From Curtobacterium sp. MCSS17_015 (lineage in GTDB: Bacteria > Actinomycetota > Actinomycetes > Actinomycetales > Microbacteriaceae), in assembly GCF_003234265.2 (NCBI RefSeq), contig NZ_CP126256.1, forward strand, positions 2,108,001-2,172,000: DNA of 64,000 bases, in the 5' to 3' direction. The first letter of the stretch is position 1; the number at the start of each line of letters is the position of its first letter. The position numbers and the translations under genes were made by a program. The notes under the pieces were generated by a model that saw only the letters and a list, made by a program, of their open reading frames with translations, had not been told where the DNA came from and searched no databases. This document shows positions 1 to 8,874 of this stretch, piece by piece.

Positions 1-191
1 CCACCGAGCTGCGCGATGTACTCCGGGACGCTCGCGGCGGTGAGGACCACCTCGAACCCCTCGTTCTGACACGCGGCCTGGATCCCCAGTCGGACCGACT
101 CGTGGTCGTCGACGATGGCGACCCGGACCGGCCGGGTCTCGAGACCGGCAGTCCCTGTCGTGCCGGTCGTTGTGCTGGTGGTGTCTCCCAC
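1..191 (-). CDS. response regulator, N-terminal part (cut by window edge)
   Basis: Only the first 63 codons are in the window. The GTG start at 191 follows a GAGAGG ribosome-binding site. After about 20 Thr/Gly-rich residues the frame reads RVAIVDDHESVRLGI, the first strand of a receiver domain with the Mg-binding acidic pair D28-D29. The phosphoacceptor Asp and the output domain lie beyond the edge. Family knowledge: such proteins are phosphorylated by a sensor kinase and usually bind DNA. The VDDH wording suggests a NarL/LuxR-type regulator, but that is inference because no HTH is visible. Its target cannot be read from the neighbours. Confidence 0.85.
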   Translation of the reverse strand, partial: MGDTTSTTTGTTGTAGLETRPVRVAIVDDHESVRLGIQAACQNEGFEVVLTAASVPEYIAQLG

Positions 192-319
192 GGTTGCCTC
201 TCGTTCCGACGACGCGCCGGGCCCTGATCCCGGTTGCCGTCAGCAACCAAGGATACCCAGGTCAGCCTCAGCTTCGTACCCCGCAACGGAAGTGCCGGAC
301 CCGGTCGGCGTCGACCGCG

Positions 320-1579
320 TCAGGCGACCGGCACCAGACGCGCCACGGCCTCCAGGTGGTGGGTGTGCGGGAAGAGGTCGAACGCGCGGAGGGCCTCCAG
401 GCGGTAGCCGAGGTCCGCGAAGGTGGCGACGTCGCGGGCCAGCGCGACCGGGTCGCACGCCACGTAGACGACCTGGGCCGGCTGCAGCGCCGCGACGGAG
501 ACGACGACGTCACGGCCGGCACCGGCGCGGGGCGGGTCGAGGACGACGGTGCCGGCGCGGAAGCGCTCCCGTTCCGGACGGGAGGCGGTGTCCACGGTCC
601 GGGCGAGCCATCGGTCGACGCGACCGGTCTCGGCGCGGGCGCCGATCCACTCGGACAGGTTCTCCTGCGCGTGCTCCGTCGCCCGGGCGGCGCTCTCGAC
701 GCTCGTGACGCGGGCGCGGGGACCGCCGACGTCGGCGAGGGCGGCGGCGAGGAGGCCGACCCCGCCGTACAGGTCGAGGTGCTGCCCCTCCGGGTCGAGC
801 CGCTCACGGTCGAGCAGGTCCTGCACGGCGGCGGTGAGCACGGCGGGGGCCTGCCGGTGCACCTGCCAGAACCCGTCGTCGTCAACGGCGAAGGTCCGCT
901 CGCCGACGATCTCGTGCACCACGGTGGGACGCTGCGCGTCGATGACGAGGCGGGCACCCTCGGAGCCGCTCGGGCTCAGGACGTCGACGACCTCCGCGCC
1001 GGGCATCGAGCCGCGGGCGATCGGGGCGGACTCCTGGACGGCCGCCGTGGCCAGCGGCAGCGAGGTCACGGGGACGACGGTGTGCGAGCGGGCGGCGAAG
1101 GGGCCGGGGGTGCCGTCGGCGTCGACGTGGAGCCGCAGGCGGGTACGCCAGCCGAGGCCGTTCACCTCGTCGTCGCCGGGAGCCGACTCGACGAGCACCG
1201 GTGCGCCGAGCATCTCGTCGAGGTCGACACGGCCGAACCGGGAGAACGAGTCGACCAGGACGTCCCGCTTCAAGGTGCGCTGGTGGGCGAGGGCGATGTG
1301 CCCGAACTCCGCGCCGCCCGGGCGCACCGCGGGGTCGCGCTCGAGGGCCGCCTCGGGCCAGACGTGGTCGACCCGGTGCTCGCTCGGGTCGAGGACCTGC
1401 ACGGTGTCGGCGCGCCAGAACGGCTTCTTCCGGTCCTCCGTCACCCGGGCGACGACCCGCTCCCCCGGGACCGCGTCCGAGACGAACACCACGCGCCCCT
1501 CGTGCCGTGCCACCGAGATGCCGCCGTGGGCGATCCCGGTGACGTCGAGTTCGAGCAGTGTGCCGACGGATTCACCCAT
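320..1579 (-). CDS. TRAM-domain class I SAM-dependent RNA (uracil-5) methyltransferase, TrmA/RlmD family
   Basis: Predicted to methylate C5 of a uridine in rRNA or tRNA; the target base is unknown. The 419-residue length is normal. A TRAM RNA-binding domain spans about residues 1-65. The C-terminal Rossmann methyltransferase has DPPRAGAG near 348, the nucleophilic Cys375 in YVACDPVALARD, and HHLEAV with the general-base Glu near 409. The region that holds a CGGC iron-sulfur motif in E. coli RlmD reads PGGAEFGHI here, so the cluster cysteines are absent. The ATG at 1579 lies only 14 bp from the divergent maf start, and no clear ribosome-binding site is seen, so leaderless expression is possible. 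Confidence 0.9.
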   Translation of the reverse strand: MGESVGTLLELDVTGIAHGGISVARHEGRVVFVSDAVPGERVVARVTEDRKKPFWRADTVQVLDPSEHRVDHVWPEAALERDPAVRPGGAEFGHIALAHQRTLKRDVLVDSFSRFGRVDLDEMLGAPVLVESAPGDDEVNGLGWRTRLRLHVDADGTPGPFAARSHTVVPVTSLPLATAAVQESAPIARGSMPGAEVVDVLSPSGSEGARLVIDAQRPTVVHEIVGERTFAVDDDGFWQVHRQAPAVLTAAVQDLLDRERLDPEGQHLDLYGGVGLLAAALADVGGPRARVTSVESAARATEHAQENLSEWIGARAETGRVDRWLARTVDTASRPERERFRAGTVVLDPPRAGAGRDVVVSVAALQPAQVVYVACDPVALARDVATFADLGYRLEALRAFDLFPHTHHLEAVARLVPVA

Positions 1580-1593
1580 GGTTCGATGTTCCC

Positions 1594-2391
1594 ATGCGTC
1601 TGTACCTCGCGAGCACCTCCCCCGCCCGCCGTGCGCTCCTGGCGCAGGCCGGGATCGACCCCGTGCTCGTCTCGCCCGGCGTGGACGAGGACGCCGTCGG
1701 GCTCGCCGAGCGGGACCGCCTCGGTCGCGAGCTCACCGGTCCGGAGCTCGTCGCCCTGCTCGCCGTGGCCAAGGCGTCCGCCGTCGCCGACGGTGCGGTG
1801 ACGACCGCCGGCCCGCTCGACGGCTTCGTCTTCGGCGGCGACTCCGCGTTCGAGGTGGACGGGCAGCTGTACGGCAAGCCGCACGACCCGGCGGTCGCGC
1901 GGCGACGGTGGCGGCAGATGCTCGAGGCCGGCGGCGGCACGCTGTGGAGCGGACACTGCGTCATCGACCGACGCGCCGGTGGCGGACCGACCGTGTCGGG
2001 GCCGGGAGGCGCGGTGACGTCGGGTGACGGGCCTCCCGTCCGACCGGTGGCCGGGTCCGGCATGTCCGCCGGGTCCGACGCGGTGGCGTCCCTGGGCGCG
2101 GTCGCGCCGGGCGGGTCCGCGCTCGTCACCGACGGCGACCGCGTGGTCGCGGTCGACAGCGCCGTCCTCACGTTCGCCGACGACGTCTCCCCGGCCGAGA
2201 TCGACGCGTACGTCGCCACCGGCGAGCCGCTCGAGGTCGCCGGCGCGTTCACGATCGACGGTCGCGCCGCGGCGTACATCACGCGGATCGACGGAGCCCC
2301 CTCCGCCGTCGTCGGCCTGTCGCTCCCGGTCCTCCGTTCGATGCTGCGCACGGGCTTCGGGATCGCCTGGCACGACCTCTGGGCCCTGTAG
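1594..2391 (+). CDS. maf: Maf-family nucleotide pyrophosphatase
   Basis: Maf proteins hydrolyse noncanonical or modified nucleoside triphosphates to monophosphates. The N-terminus LASTSPARRALL is the family's phosphate-binding start. VFGGDSAFEVDG and YGKPHDP match the later active-site blocks. At 265 residues it is longer than the usual ~200: a Gly/Ala/Ser-rich insertion of about 45 residues follows the SGHCVID strand, probably a surface loop. The ATG at 1594 is chosen because homology begins exactly there; in-frame codons upstream would run into the divergent methyltransferase gene. Annotation as septum inhibitor is historical; pyrophosphatase is the better-supported activity. Confidence 0.88.
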   Translation: MRLYLASTSPARRALLAQAGIDPVLVSPGVDEDAVGLAERDRLGRELTGPELVALLAVAKASAVADGAVTTAGPLDGFVFGGDSAFEVDGQLYGKPHDPAVARRRWRQMLEAGGGTLWSGHCVIDRRAGGGPTVSGPGGAVTSGDGPPVRPVAGSGMSAGSDAVASLGAVAPGGSALVTDGDRVVAVDSAVLTFADDVSPAEIDAYVATGEPLEVAGAFTIDGRAAAYITRIDGAPSAVVGLSLPVLRSMLRTGFGIAWHDLWAL

Positions 2392-2456
2392 ACATCCACC
2401 TGCTCCACGGGGTGTTTCTTGTGGATGCCGCTCAAAACACGACCCCGACACACGAA

Positions 2457-2462
2457 TACGCT
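2457..2462 (+). promoter_or_regulatory. leaderless-type -10 element of bccA
   Basis: TACGCT lies 8 nt before the ATG at 2471, and no Shine-Dalgarno sequence fits between them. A transcript would start at or next to the start codon. No convincing -35 is visible. Confidence 0.45.
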
Positions 2463-2470
2463 GATGTTCC

Positions 2471-4246
2471 ATGCCCCGCATCAGCAAGGTCCTCATCGCG
2501 AACCGCGGCGAGATCGCCGTCCGCATCATCCGCGCGGCCCGTGACGCGGGCAAGGCCTCGGTCGCGGTCTACGCCGACCAGGACCGCGACGCCCTGCACG
2601 CCCGCCTCGCCGACGAGGCCTACGCGCTGAACGGCACCACGAGCGCCGACACCTACCTGGTGATCGAGAAGATCATCTCGGTCGCTCGCCGGTCCGGCGC
2701 CGACGCGGTGCACCCGGGCTACGGCTTCCTCGCCGAGAACGCGGACTTCGCCCGCGCGGTCATCGACGCCGGCCTCGCCTGGATCGGCCCCTCGCCGGAG
2801 TCCATCGAGCGCCTCGGCGACAAGGTCTCCGCCCGGCACGTGGCCGAGAAGGTCGGCGCGCCGCTCGCCCCGGGAACGATCGAGCCCGTGCAGGACGTCT
2901 CCGAGGTCGTCGCCTTCGCCGACGAGGTCGGGCTGCCCGTCGCGATCAAGGCCGCGTTCGGTGGCGGTGGCCGCGGGCTCAAGGTCGCGCGCACCCGGGA
3001 CGAGATCGAGTCCCAGTTCGAGTCCGCCACGCGGGAGGCCATCGCCGCCTTCGGTCGTGGCGAGTGCTTCGTCGAGAAGTACCTCGACAAGCCGCGGCAC
3101 GTCGAGACCCAGTGCCTGGCCGACATGCACGGCAACGTCGTCGTCGTCTCCACCCGCGACTGCTCCCTGCAGCGTCGCCACCAGAAGCTCGTCGAGGAAG
3201 CCCCGGCCCCGTACCTCACGGCGGCGCAGACGACCGCCCTGTACGAGTCGTCGAAGGCCATCCTGCGCGAGGTCGGCTACCTCGGTGCCGGCACGTGCGA
3301 GTTCCTCATCGGTGCCGACGGCACCGTGTCCTTCCTCGAGGTGAACACCCGGCTGCAGGTCGAGCACTGCGTGTCGGAGGAAGTGACCGGCATCGACCTC
3401 GTCCGCGAGCAGTTCCGGCTCGCCGAAGGTGGCGTGCTCGACTACGAGGACCCGACCCCGCGCGGACACTCCTTCGAGTTCCGCATCAACGGCGAGGACC
3501 CGGGTCGCAACTTCTTCCCCGCGCCGGGCCCCGTGCACGTGTTCAACGCCCCGTCCGGTCCGGGCGTCCGCGTCGACTCGGGCGTCGTGTCGGGCGACGT
3601 CGTCTCCGGATCGTTCGACTCGATGCTCGCGAAGCTCATCGTCACCGGTGCCACCCGTGCCGAGGCGCTCGAGCGCTCCCGCCGCGCCCTCGCCGAGTTC
3701 GAGGTCGCCGGGCTCCCCACCGTCATCCCGTTCCACCGCGCGGTCGTCGCGGACCCGGCCTTCGCCACGGACGACACGACGCCGTTCTCCGTGTACACGC
3801 AGTGGATCGAGACCGACTTCGCGAACGACATCCCGGCGTGGAGCGGGGAGCCCGAGGCGTTGCCCGTCCCCGCCGAGCGCGACAGCGTCGTGGTCGAGGT
3901 GCAGGGCAAGCGCATCGAGGTCACCATGCCCTCGATCGTCGGCGGCGGTGCCGGCGGTGCCCGTCGTCCGTCCGGGCCCTCGGCTCCCCCGAAGCGCCGC
4001 TCCTCCGCCGTCAAGGGTGGTCGTGCGGCGTCGGGTTCGTCGGTCGCGTCCCCGATGCAGGCCACCGTCGTGAAGCTCGCGGTCGCGGAAGGCGACACCG
4101 TCGTGAAGGGCGACCTGCTCGTCGTCCTCGAGGCGATGAAGATGGAGCAGCCCGTCCAGGCGCACAAGGACGGCGTCGTGACCGGCCTCAACGCCCCCGT
4201 CGGCCAGACGGTCTCCTCCGGTCACGTCCTGCTCGAGATCGCGTAG
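2471..4246 (+). CDS. bccA: acyl-CoA carboxylase alpha chain: biotin carboxylase fused to biotin carrier domain
   Basis: Carboxylates its own biotin with ATP and bicarbonate, then supplies the carboxyl group to a separate carboxyltransferase beta subunit for acetyl-/propionyl-CoA carboxylation (fatty-acid precursor supply). Residues 1-445 are biotin carboxylase/ATP-grasp: [14 protein letters not shown] at the start, glycine-rich [11 protein letters not shown], and [17 protein letters not shown] Ser/Gly/Pro linker (about 480-515) leads to a biotinyl domain with EAMKMEQP; the biotinylated Lys is about residue 557. The 591-residue length fits the actinobacterial AccA3/BccA type. No beta subunit is adjacent. 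It is monocistronic and ends before a bidirectional terminator shared with the convergent mutase gene. Confidence 0.95.
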   Translation: MPRISKVLIANRGEIAVRIIRAARDAGKASVAVYADQDRDALHARLADEAYALNGTTSADTYLVIEKIISVARRSGADAVHPGYGFLAENADFARAVIDAGLAWIGPSPESIERLGDKVSARHVAEKVGAPLAPGTIEPVQDVSEVVAFADEVGLPVAIKAAFGGGGRGLKVARTRDEIESQFESATREAIAAFGRGECFVEKYLDKPRHVETQCLADMHGNVVVVSTRDCSLQRRHQKLVEEAPAPYLTAAQTTALYESSKAILREVGYLGAGTCEFLIGADGTVSFLEVNTRLQVEHCVSEEVTGIDLVREQFRLAEGGVLDYEDPTPRGHSFEFRINGEDPGRNFFPAPGPVHVFNAPSGPGVRVDSGVVSGDVVSGSFDSMLAKLIVTGATRAEALERSRRALAEFEVAGLPTVIPFHRAVVADPAFATDDTTPFSVYTQWIETDFANDIPAWSGEPEALPVPAERDSVVVEVQGKRIEVTMPSIVGGGAGGARRPSGPSAPPKRRSSAVKGGRAASGSSVASPMQATVVKLAVAEGDTVVKGDLLVVLEAMKMEQPVQAHKDGVVTGLNAPVGQTVSSGHVLLEIA

Positions 4247-4364
4247 CGTTCCCCGCGCCGCGCTCCCGTGGCGTGGGTCGGACACGAACGACACCTGGAC
4301 ACCAGCGCAGAACCCGCGCGTCGTGCAGGACGAGGCTCCTTCCGTCCGCACCGACACGACGAGG

Positions 4365-4402
4365 ACCCGCTCGAACCACCGGATGCAGTGGTTCGAGCGG
4401 GT
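4365..4402. terminator. bidirectional terminator between convergent bccA and mutase genes
   Basis: Perfect 15-bp inverted repeat (4365-4379 and 4388-4402; arm ACCCGCTCGAACCAC) around an 8-nt loop, in the 187-bp gap between two convergent stop codons. There is no strong U-tract, as is common in GC-rich actinobacteria. Confidence 0.8.
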
Positions 4403-4433
4403 TCCTGTTCCGCTGTGGCGGGCCGCCCGTGCG

Positions 4434-6065
4434 CTAGGACACGAGGGGGCGGACCGCCGTCGCCAGGCGGTCGGCCAGCGCAGCAGCCTCGGCGGAGGTG
4501 GCCGCCACCGTGTCGATGTAGACCTTCACCTTCGGCTCAGTGCCGCTCGGGCGGACGATGACCCGCGCCCCGCCCTCGAGGTCGAAGCGCAGGATGTCGG
4601 ACGGCGGGAAGCCCTCGACACCGTCGAGGAAGTCCGTCACCGACGTGATCGCGACCCCACCCAGTTCGGTCGGCGTCGACGAACGCAGCGACGCCATGAT
4701 CTCGCCGATCCGCGACAGGTCGTCGACCCGCGTCGAGACCTGCCCGGACGAGAACGCCCCGAACCGCTCGGCGAACGCGTCGAGCTGGTCGGCGATGGTC
4801 TTGCCGTCGGCGGCGAGTTCAGCCGCGAGGGACAGCAGTTCGAGCGCGGCCGAGATGCCGTCCTTGTCACGGATGACCTGCGGGTCGACGAGGTAGCCGA
4901 GCGCTTCCTCGTAGCCGAACAGCAGGTCCGGCACGCGGGAGACCCACTTGAACCCGGTCAGGGTGTCGCGGTACCCGAGGCCGTGCTGCTCCGCGACGCG
5001 GGACAGCGCCGGCGAACTGACGATCGACGCGGCGAGCACACCGGTCGTCCCGGCGGCAGCGGCGCGTGTGGCGGCACGCCAGCCGAGCAACCACCCGACC
5101 TCGTTGCCGGAGAGTCGACGGTAGGAGCCGGCACCGTCCGGGATCGCGAGTGCCAGCCGGTCGGCGTCCGGGTCGTTCGCGATGACGAGGTCGGCGCCCA
5201 GCTCGACCCCGCGAGCGATCGACAGGTCCATCGCCCCCGGCTCCTCCGGGTTCGGGAAGGACACCGTCGGGAAGGCGCCGTCGGGCTCGATCTGCTCGGG
5301 CACCACGGCTGGTTCGCGGAAGCCGGCGCGCGCGAAGACGGCGCGTGCGGTCTCCCACCCGACCCCGTGCATGGCCGTGTAGACGACGGACGGCTGCTGG
5401 TCGACCGGGAGGCCCGGGGCCGGCACGGTCGCGGCCGTCGCGTCCACGTACGCCTGCACGAGCGAGGCGTCCGCCACGGTGTAGTCCGTGGCCCGTTCGA
5501 GGTCGCGGATGTCGCCCGCGGCGACCACGTCGATGGCGGCGGCGATCTCCGCGTCGACCGGCGGCACGATCTGCGAGCCCTGGTCGTCCCCGCCGAGGTA
5601 CACCTTGTAGCCGTTGTCACGCGGCGGGTTGTGGCTGGCCGTGACCATGACGCCGGCGCCGACGTCGAGGTGCCGGACGGCGAACGCCACGAGCGGTGTC
5701 GGCAGGGCCGAGGGCAGCAGCGTCACGTCGAGGCCGAGACCCCGCATGACCTCGGCGGAGTCCCGCGCGAAGACGTCCGAGTTGACGCGGCCGTCGTAGC
5801 CGATGACGACGCTGCGGTCACGGCCGGAGTCGATGAGGAACCGCGCGAGCCCGGCCGCTGCCTGCGTGACGACGACGCGGTTCATCCGCAGGGGGCCCGC
5901 CCCGAGCTCGGCGCGGAGCCCGGCGGTGCCGAACTGCAGACGTCCGGCGAAGCGGGCGGCGAGTTCGTCGGTGTCCCCGGCGTCGATGAGCTGCTGGAGT
6001 TCGGCTCGGGTCTCGTCGTCCGGGTCCTGCGCCGCCCACACCCTGGCGGTGTCGACGACGCTCAC
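4434..6065 (-). CDS. phospho-sugar mutase (phosphoglucomutase/phosphomannomutase)
   Basis: An alpha-D-phosphohexomutase that moves phosphate between C1 and C6 (or C5) of a sugar. TASHNPPRDNGYKVY carries the phosphoserine S144. The Mg-binding loop is NDPDADRLA and the C-terminal substrate-phosphate loop is RPSGTEPK. The 543-residue length matches the ManB/PgcA-like subfamily found in nucleoside operons, where some members act as phosphopentomutases. Because it follows purine nucleoside phosphorylase (GTG start at 6065 in a GTGA overlap with the upstream stop), a role with ribose or deoxyribose 1-phosphate is plausible but not proven. Sequence alone does not distinguish the substrates. Confidence 0.9.
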   Translation of the reverse strand: MSVVDTARVWAAQDPDDETRAELQQLIDAGDTDELAARFAGRLQFGTAGLRAELGAGPLRMNRVVVTQAAAGLARFLIDSGRDRSVVIGYDGRVNSDVFARDSAEVMRGLGLDVTLLPSALPTPLVAFAVRHLDVGAGVMVTASHNPPRDNGYKVYLGGDDQGSQIVPPVDAEIAAAIDVVAAGDIRDLERATDYTVADASLVQAYVDATAATVPAPGLPVDQQPSVVYTAMHGVGWETARAVFARAGFREPAVVPEQIEPDGAFPTVSFPNPEEPGAMDLSIARGVELGADLVIANDPDADRLALAIPDGAGSYRRLSGNEVGWLLGWRAATRAAAAGTTGVLAASIVSSPALSRVAEQHGLGYRDTLTGFKWVSRVPDLLFGYEEALGYLVDPQVIRDKDGISAALELLSLAAELAADGKTIADQLDAFAERFGAFSSGQVSTRVDDLSRIGEIMASLRSSTPTELGGVAITSVTDFLDGVEGFPPSDILRFDLEGGARVIVRPSGTEPKVKVYIDTVAATSAEAAALADRLATAVRPLVS

Positions 6066-6892
6066 AGTGCCGCCACCACGCGGGCGAGGAGGTCGGCGAT
6101 GACGGGCTCGGCCTGCTTGCCGGCCTCGAGCACCTCGGCGTGGGACAGCGGCGTCTTCTGGATGCCAGCGGCGAGGTTCGTGATGAGCGAGAAGCCCAGG
6201 ACCTCCATGCCGGCCTGCCGCGCGGCGATGGCCTCGAGCGCGGTCGACATGCCGACGATGTGGCCGCCGATGGCCTTCGCCATCTGGACCTCGGCCGGGG
6301 TCTCGTAGTGCGGCCCGCGGAACTGCGTGTAGACGCCGTCGTCGAGAGACGGGTCGACGGTCTTCGCGACCGCACGGAGACGGGCCGAGTACAGGTCCGT
6401 CAGGTCGATGAACGTGGCGCCCTCGAGCGGGCTGTCGGCGGTGAGGTTGATGTGGTCGCTGATGAGGACCGGGGTGCCGGGCGTCCAGGTCTCCTTGATG
6501 CCGCCGGCACCGTTCGTGAGGACCATGACCGACGCGCCGGTCGCGGCGGCGGTCCGGACGCTGTGGACGACCCGACGGACGCCGTGGCCCTCGTAGTAGT
6601 GCGTCCGGGCGCCGATGACGAGCGCGTGGCGACCATCGGCGAGCCGGATCGAGCGGACGGTGCCGGAGTGTCCGGGCACGGCCGACGCGCTGAAGCCGGG
6701 GACGTCCGCAGCGGGGATCTCGGACACGGTCTCGCCGAGCAGGTCGGCGGCCTTCCCCCAGCCGGAGCCGAGCGTCAGGGCGACGTCGTGACGCTCGATG
6801 CCGGACCGCGACGCGATGACGGCTGCGGCGTCCCGGGCCACATCGAAGGGGTCGACGGCGGGGTCGTTCAGGGGGTTGTCGGTGCTGACCAT
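6062..6892 (-). CDS. punA: purine nucleoside phosphorylase
   Basis: Splits purine (deoxy)nucleosides with phosphate into base plus (deoxy)ribose 1-phosphate. The 276 residues contain LTLGSGWGKAADLL (phosphate loop), GARTHYYEGH, the NGAGGIKETW block and RGPHYETPAEVQMAKAIGGHIVGMS of the trimeric PNP class; a Thr-Ala pair follows the MS. It is directly followed by the mutase (4-bp overlap) and preceded by the PTS IIB gene. The ATG at 6892 has a TACGAT -10 6 nt upstream and no Shine-Dalgarno, so it may also be transcribed leaderless from its own promoter. Confidence 0.93.
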   Translation of the reverse strand: MVSTDNPLNDPAVDPFDVARDAAAVIASRSGIERHDVALTLGSGWGKAADLLGETVSEIPAADVPGFSASAVPGHSGTVRSIRLADGRHALVIGARTHYYEGHGVRRVVHSVRTAAATGASVMVLTNGAGGIKETWTPGTPVLISDHINLTADSPLEGATFIDLTDLYSARLRAVAKTVDPSLDDGVYTQFRGPHYETPAEVQMAKAIGGHIVGMSTALEAIAARQAGMEVLGFSLITNLAAGIQKTPLSHAEVLEAGKQAEPVIADLLARVVAAL

Positions 6893-6898
6893 GCGCCG

Positions 6899-6904
6899 AT
6901 CGTA
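6899..6904 (-). promoter_or_regulatory. leaderless-type -10 element of purine nucleoside phosphorylase gene
   Basis: On the minus strand TACGAT sits 6 nt before the ATG at 6892, within the 24-bp gap after the IIB stop codon. It could add an internal promoter to the nucleoside block. Confidence 0.4.
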
Positions 6905-6916
6905 CCGGGAGCGGAC

Positions 6917-7189
6917 CTAGCCCAGCGCCTTCTCCACAGCCGCCGTGATCTCGCTCTGGTCGAAGTGGTTCCGGATGACGATGACCTCGGCGTAGGTCGT
7001 CCCGATGGCGTCCACGAACTCCTGGCTGGTGAGGATCACGTTGGCGTCGTCGGACACCTGGCGCACGGAGCCGACGTCGGCCGCGACGACCTCGGCCGAC
7101 AGACCGAGGGCGGCCAGGGCCTTCTCGGCGTTGACCTTGAGGATGGCGCTCGCACCGATGCCGGCACCGCAGATGGTCACGATCTTCAC
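6917..7189 (-). CDS. PTS sugar transporter subunit IIB (ascorbate/galactitol-like class)
   Basis: A 90-residue stand-alone IIB domain. The phosphorylation loop CGAGIGASA follows the first strand, with phosphocysteine C7 in MKIVTIC. It would take phosphate from the IIA encoded just upstream and pass it to a sugar bound to a membrane IIC. The GTG start at 7189 overlaps the IIA stop (GTGA), so the two are translationally coupled. No IIC gene is near, and the genes on both sides belong to nucleoside breakdown, so either a distant IIC or a purely regulatory role is possible. The substrate is unknown. Confidence 0.88.
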   Translation of the reverse strand: MKIVTICGAGIGASAILKVNAEKALAALGLSAEVVAADVGSVRQVSDDANVILTSQEFVDAIGTTYAEVIVIRNHFDQSEITAAVEKALG

Positions 7190-7635
7190 GATGCCGTCAC
7201 TCCCATGATGGTCCGGACCTCGGCCGCGGTCGTGGCGGCAGCCAGTCGACCGGTGACCGAGGCCTCGTTGAACAGGTTCGCGATCTCGCCGATCGACTCG
7301 AGGTGGGTGCCGACCTCGGCGACGGCGAGCCCGAGCACGACCGACACCGGGTCGTTGTGCGGGTGGCCGAACGCCACCGGCGAGGCCAGGGTCACGACCG
7401 CCAGGCCGTCCCGCGACACGCTCGACCCCGGTCGTGCGTGCGCGAACGCCAGCCCGGGCGAGATGACGATGTACGGCCCGTGCTCCTCCACCATGGCGGT
7501 CATGGCGTCGGTGTACGCCTCGGTGGTGGCTCCCGAGGCCACGAGGGCACCGCCGACCGCCCGCAGCGCGTCACGCCACGATGACGCGGACGCCCCGAGC
7601 ACGACGGCCGGGTCCGGCAGCGGCGGCAGCCCCAT
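7186..7635 (-). CDS. PTS sugar transporter subunit IIA (mannitol/fructose/ascorbate superfamily)
   Basis: A 149-residue single-domain IIA. The phosphorylated His is H66 in GLAFAHARPG, and the later GHPHNDPVSVVLGLA block is typical of the PTS_EIIA_2 fold. It accepts phosphate from HPr and donates it to the IIB encoded by the overlapping downstream gene. It starts with ATG at 7635, four bases after the adenosine deaminase stop, so it belongs to the same transcript as that gene. There is no cognate IIC in the window. Confidence 0.88.
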   Translation of the reverse strand: MGLPPLPDPAVVLGASASSWRDALRAVGGALVASGATTEAYTDAMTAMVEEHGPYIVISPGLAFAHARPGSSVSRDGLAVVTLASPVAFGHPHNDPVSVVLGLAVAEVGTHLESIGEIANLFNEASVTGRLAAATTAAEVRTIMGVTAS

Positions 7636-7639
7636 CGGG

Positions 7640-8752
7640 TCAGGCCTCCGCGTACCCGGCGGTGATGGCGGCGATGATCTCCTCGCGGTCCTCGAGCGGC
7701 AGGAACGACCCGAGGGCGGCGTTGATCTGGAAGGCGGCGAGGTCGTCGAGGTCGTAGCCGAACGTGCCGGCGAGGAGCGCCAGCTCCTTCGACAACGTCG
7801 TGTTGCTCATCAGGCGGTTGTCGGTGTTGACCGTGACGCGGAAGCCGAGCTGGTAGAGCACGTCGATCGGGTGGTCGGCGAGGTCGTCGCCCCACGCGGC
7901 GATCGCCCCGGTCTGCAGGTTCGACGACGGCGAGACCTCGAGCGGGATCTCGCGGTCCCGGACCCATGACGCGACCTCGCCGAGGGTGGCGAGCATCGAA
8001 CCGTCGCCACCGTCGGTGAGGGTGACGTCCTCGTACACGCGCACGCCGTGGCCCAGGCGGAGCGCACGGCCGTCGACGAGCGCCGAGCGGATGGACGCGA
8101 GACCGTCGGCTTCGCCGGCGTGCACCGTGACGGGGAACAGCTCGGAGGCGAGGTGGTCGAAGGCCGCGCGGTGCTTGGAGGCGGGGAACCCGGCCTCGGC
8201 ACCGGCGATGTCGAACCCGACGACCCCACGGTCGCGGTGCCGGACGGCCAGTTCGGCGATCTCCATCGACCGGTCGGCGTGCCGCATCGCGGTGACGAGC
8301 TGGCCGATGCGGATCGAGCCGCCGGCGGCGTCGACCGCTTCCTCGATGCCGGCCTGCACCGCCTCCACCGTCTCGTCGAGGGTCAGCCCACGCTGCAGGT
8401 GCTGCTCGGGCGCCCAGCGGATCTCGCCGTAGACGACGCCGTCCGCGACGAGGTCCTCGACGAACTCGCGGGCGACACGGGTCAGGCCCGCGGCGGTCTG
8501 CATGACGGCGGTGGTGACGTCGAAGGTCTTCAGGTACTCGACGAGGGAGCCGGAGTTCGCCTGGTCGGCGAACCAGGTGGCGAGCTCGGCCGGGTCCGTG
8601 GTCGGCAGGTCGACCCCGTCGGTCTCCGCCAGCTCGATGATCGTCGCCGGGCGGAGTCCGCCGTCGAGGTGGTCGTGCAGCGAGACCTTGGGCAGGTCGT
8701 TGATGACCGCTCCGGCGTCGGGCAGGCGGTGGATGGTGGCGGCGTCGCTCAT
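7640..8752 (-). CDS. add: adenosine deaminase
   Basis: Deaminates adenosine and deoxyadenosine to (deoxy)inosine, which feeds the phosphorylase encoded downstream. The 370 residues have the zinc ligands H26 and H28 in SLHDHLDGG, the HAGE motif in TVHAGEADG, SPSSNLQTG, and NTDNR where most family members read NTDDP. The ATG at 8752 has a TAGCCT -10 hexamer 6 nt upstream and no Shine-Dalgarno. A strong hairpin upstream (8821-8853) separates it from deoA, so add probably starts its own transcript: add-IIA-IIB-punA-mutase. Confidence 0.93.
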   Translation of the reverse strand: MSDAATIHRLPDAGAVINDLPKVSLHDHLDGGLRPATIIELAETDGVDLPTTDPAELATWFADQANSGSLVEYLKTFDVTTAVMQTAAGLTRVAREFVEDLVADGVVYGEIRWAPEQHLQRGLTLDETVEAVQAGIEEAVDAAGGSIRIGQLVTAMRHADRSMEIAELAVRHRDRGVVGFDIAGAEAGFPASKHRAAFDHLASELFPVTVHAGEADGLASIRSALVDGRALRLGHGVRVYEDVTLTDGGDGSMLATLGEVASWVRDREIPLEVSPSSNLQTGAIAAWGDDLADHPIDVLYQLGFRVTVNTDNRLMSNTTLSKELALLAGTFGYDLDDLAAFQINAALGSFLPLEDREEIIAAITAGYAEA

Positions 8753-8758
8753 CCGCCC

Positions 8759-8764
8759 AGGCTA
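8759..8764 (-). promoter_or_regulatory. leaderless-type -10 element of add
   Basis: Minus-strand TAGCCT, 6 nt before the add ATG at 8752. It lies between the deoA terminator and the gene. Confidence 0.5.
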
Positions 8765-8820
8765 TCGGTGGTCGCCCCGTCGGCGCAGTGTCCGGTGCAC
8801 AAGACGAGCCGCGACGGACT

Positions 8821-8853
8821 GGAGGCTCCCCACACGTCGTGCGGGGAGCCTTC
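8821..8853 (-). terminator. terminator downstream of deoA
   Basis: GGCTCCCC (8824-8831) pairs with GGGGAGCC (8843-8850), extended outward by A-T, G-T and G-C pairs, with an 11-nt loop. It lies 22 bp after the deoA stop and before the add promoter. Confidence 0.75.
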
Positions 8854-8874
8854 GGTCGGGTGGGTGTCCAGCCG

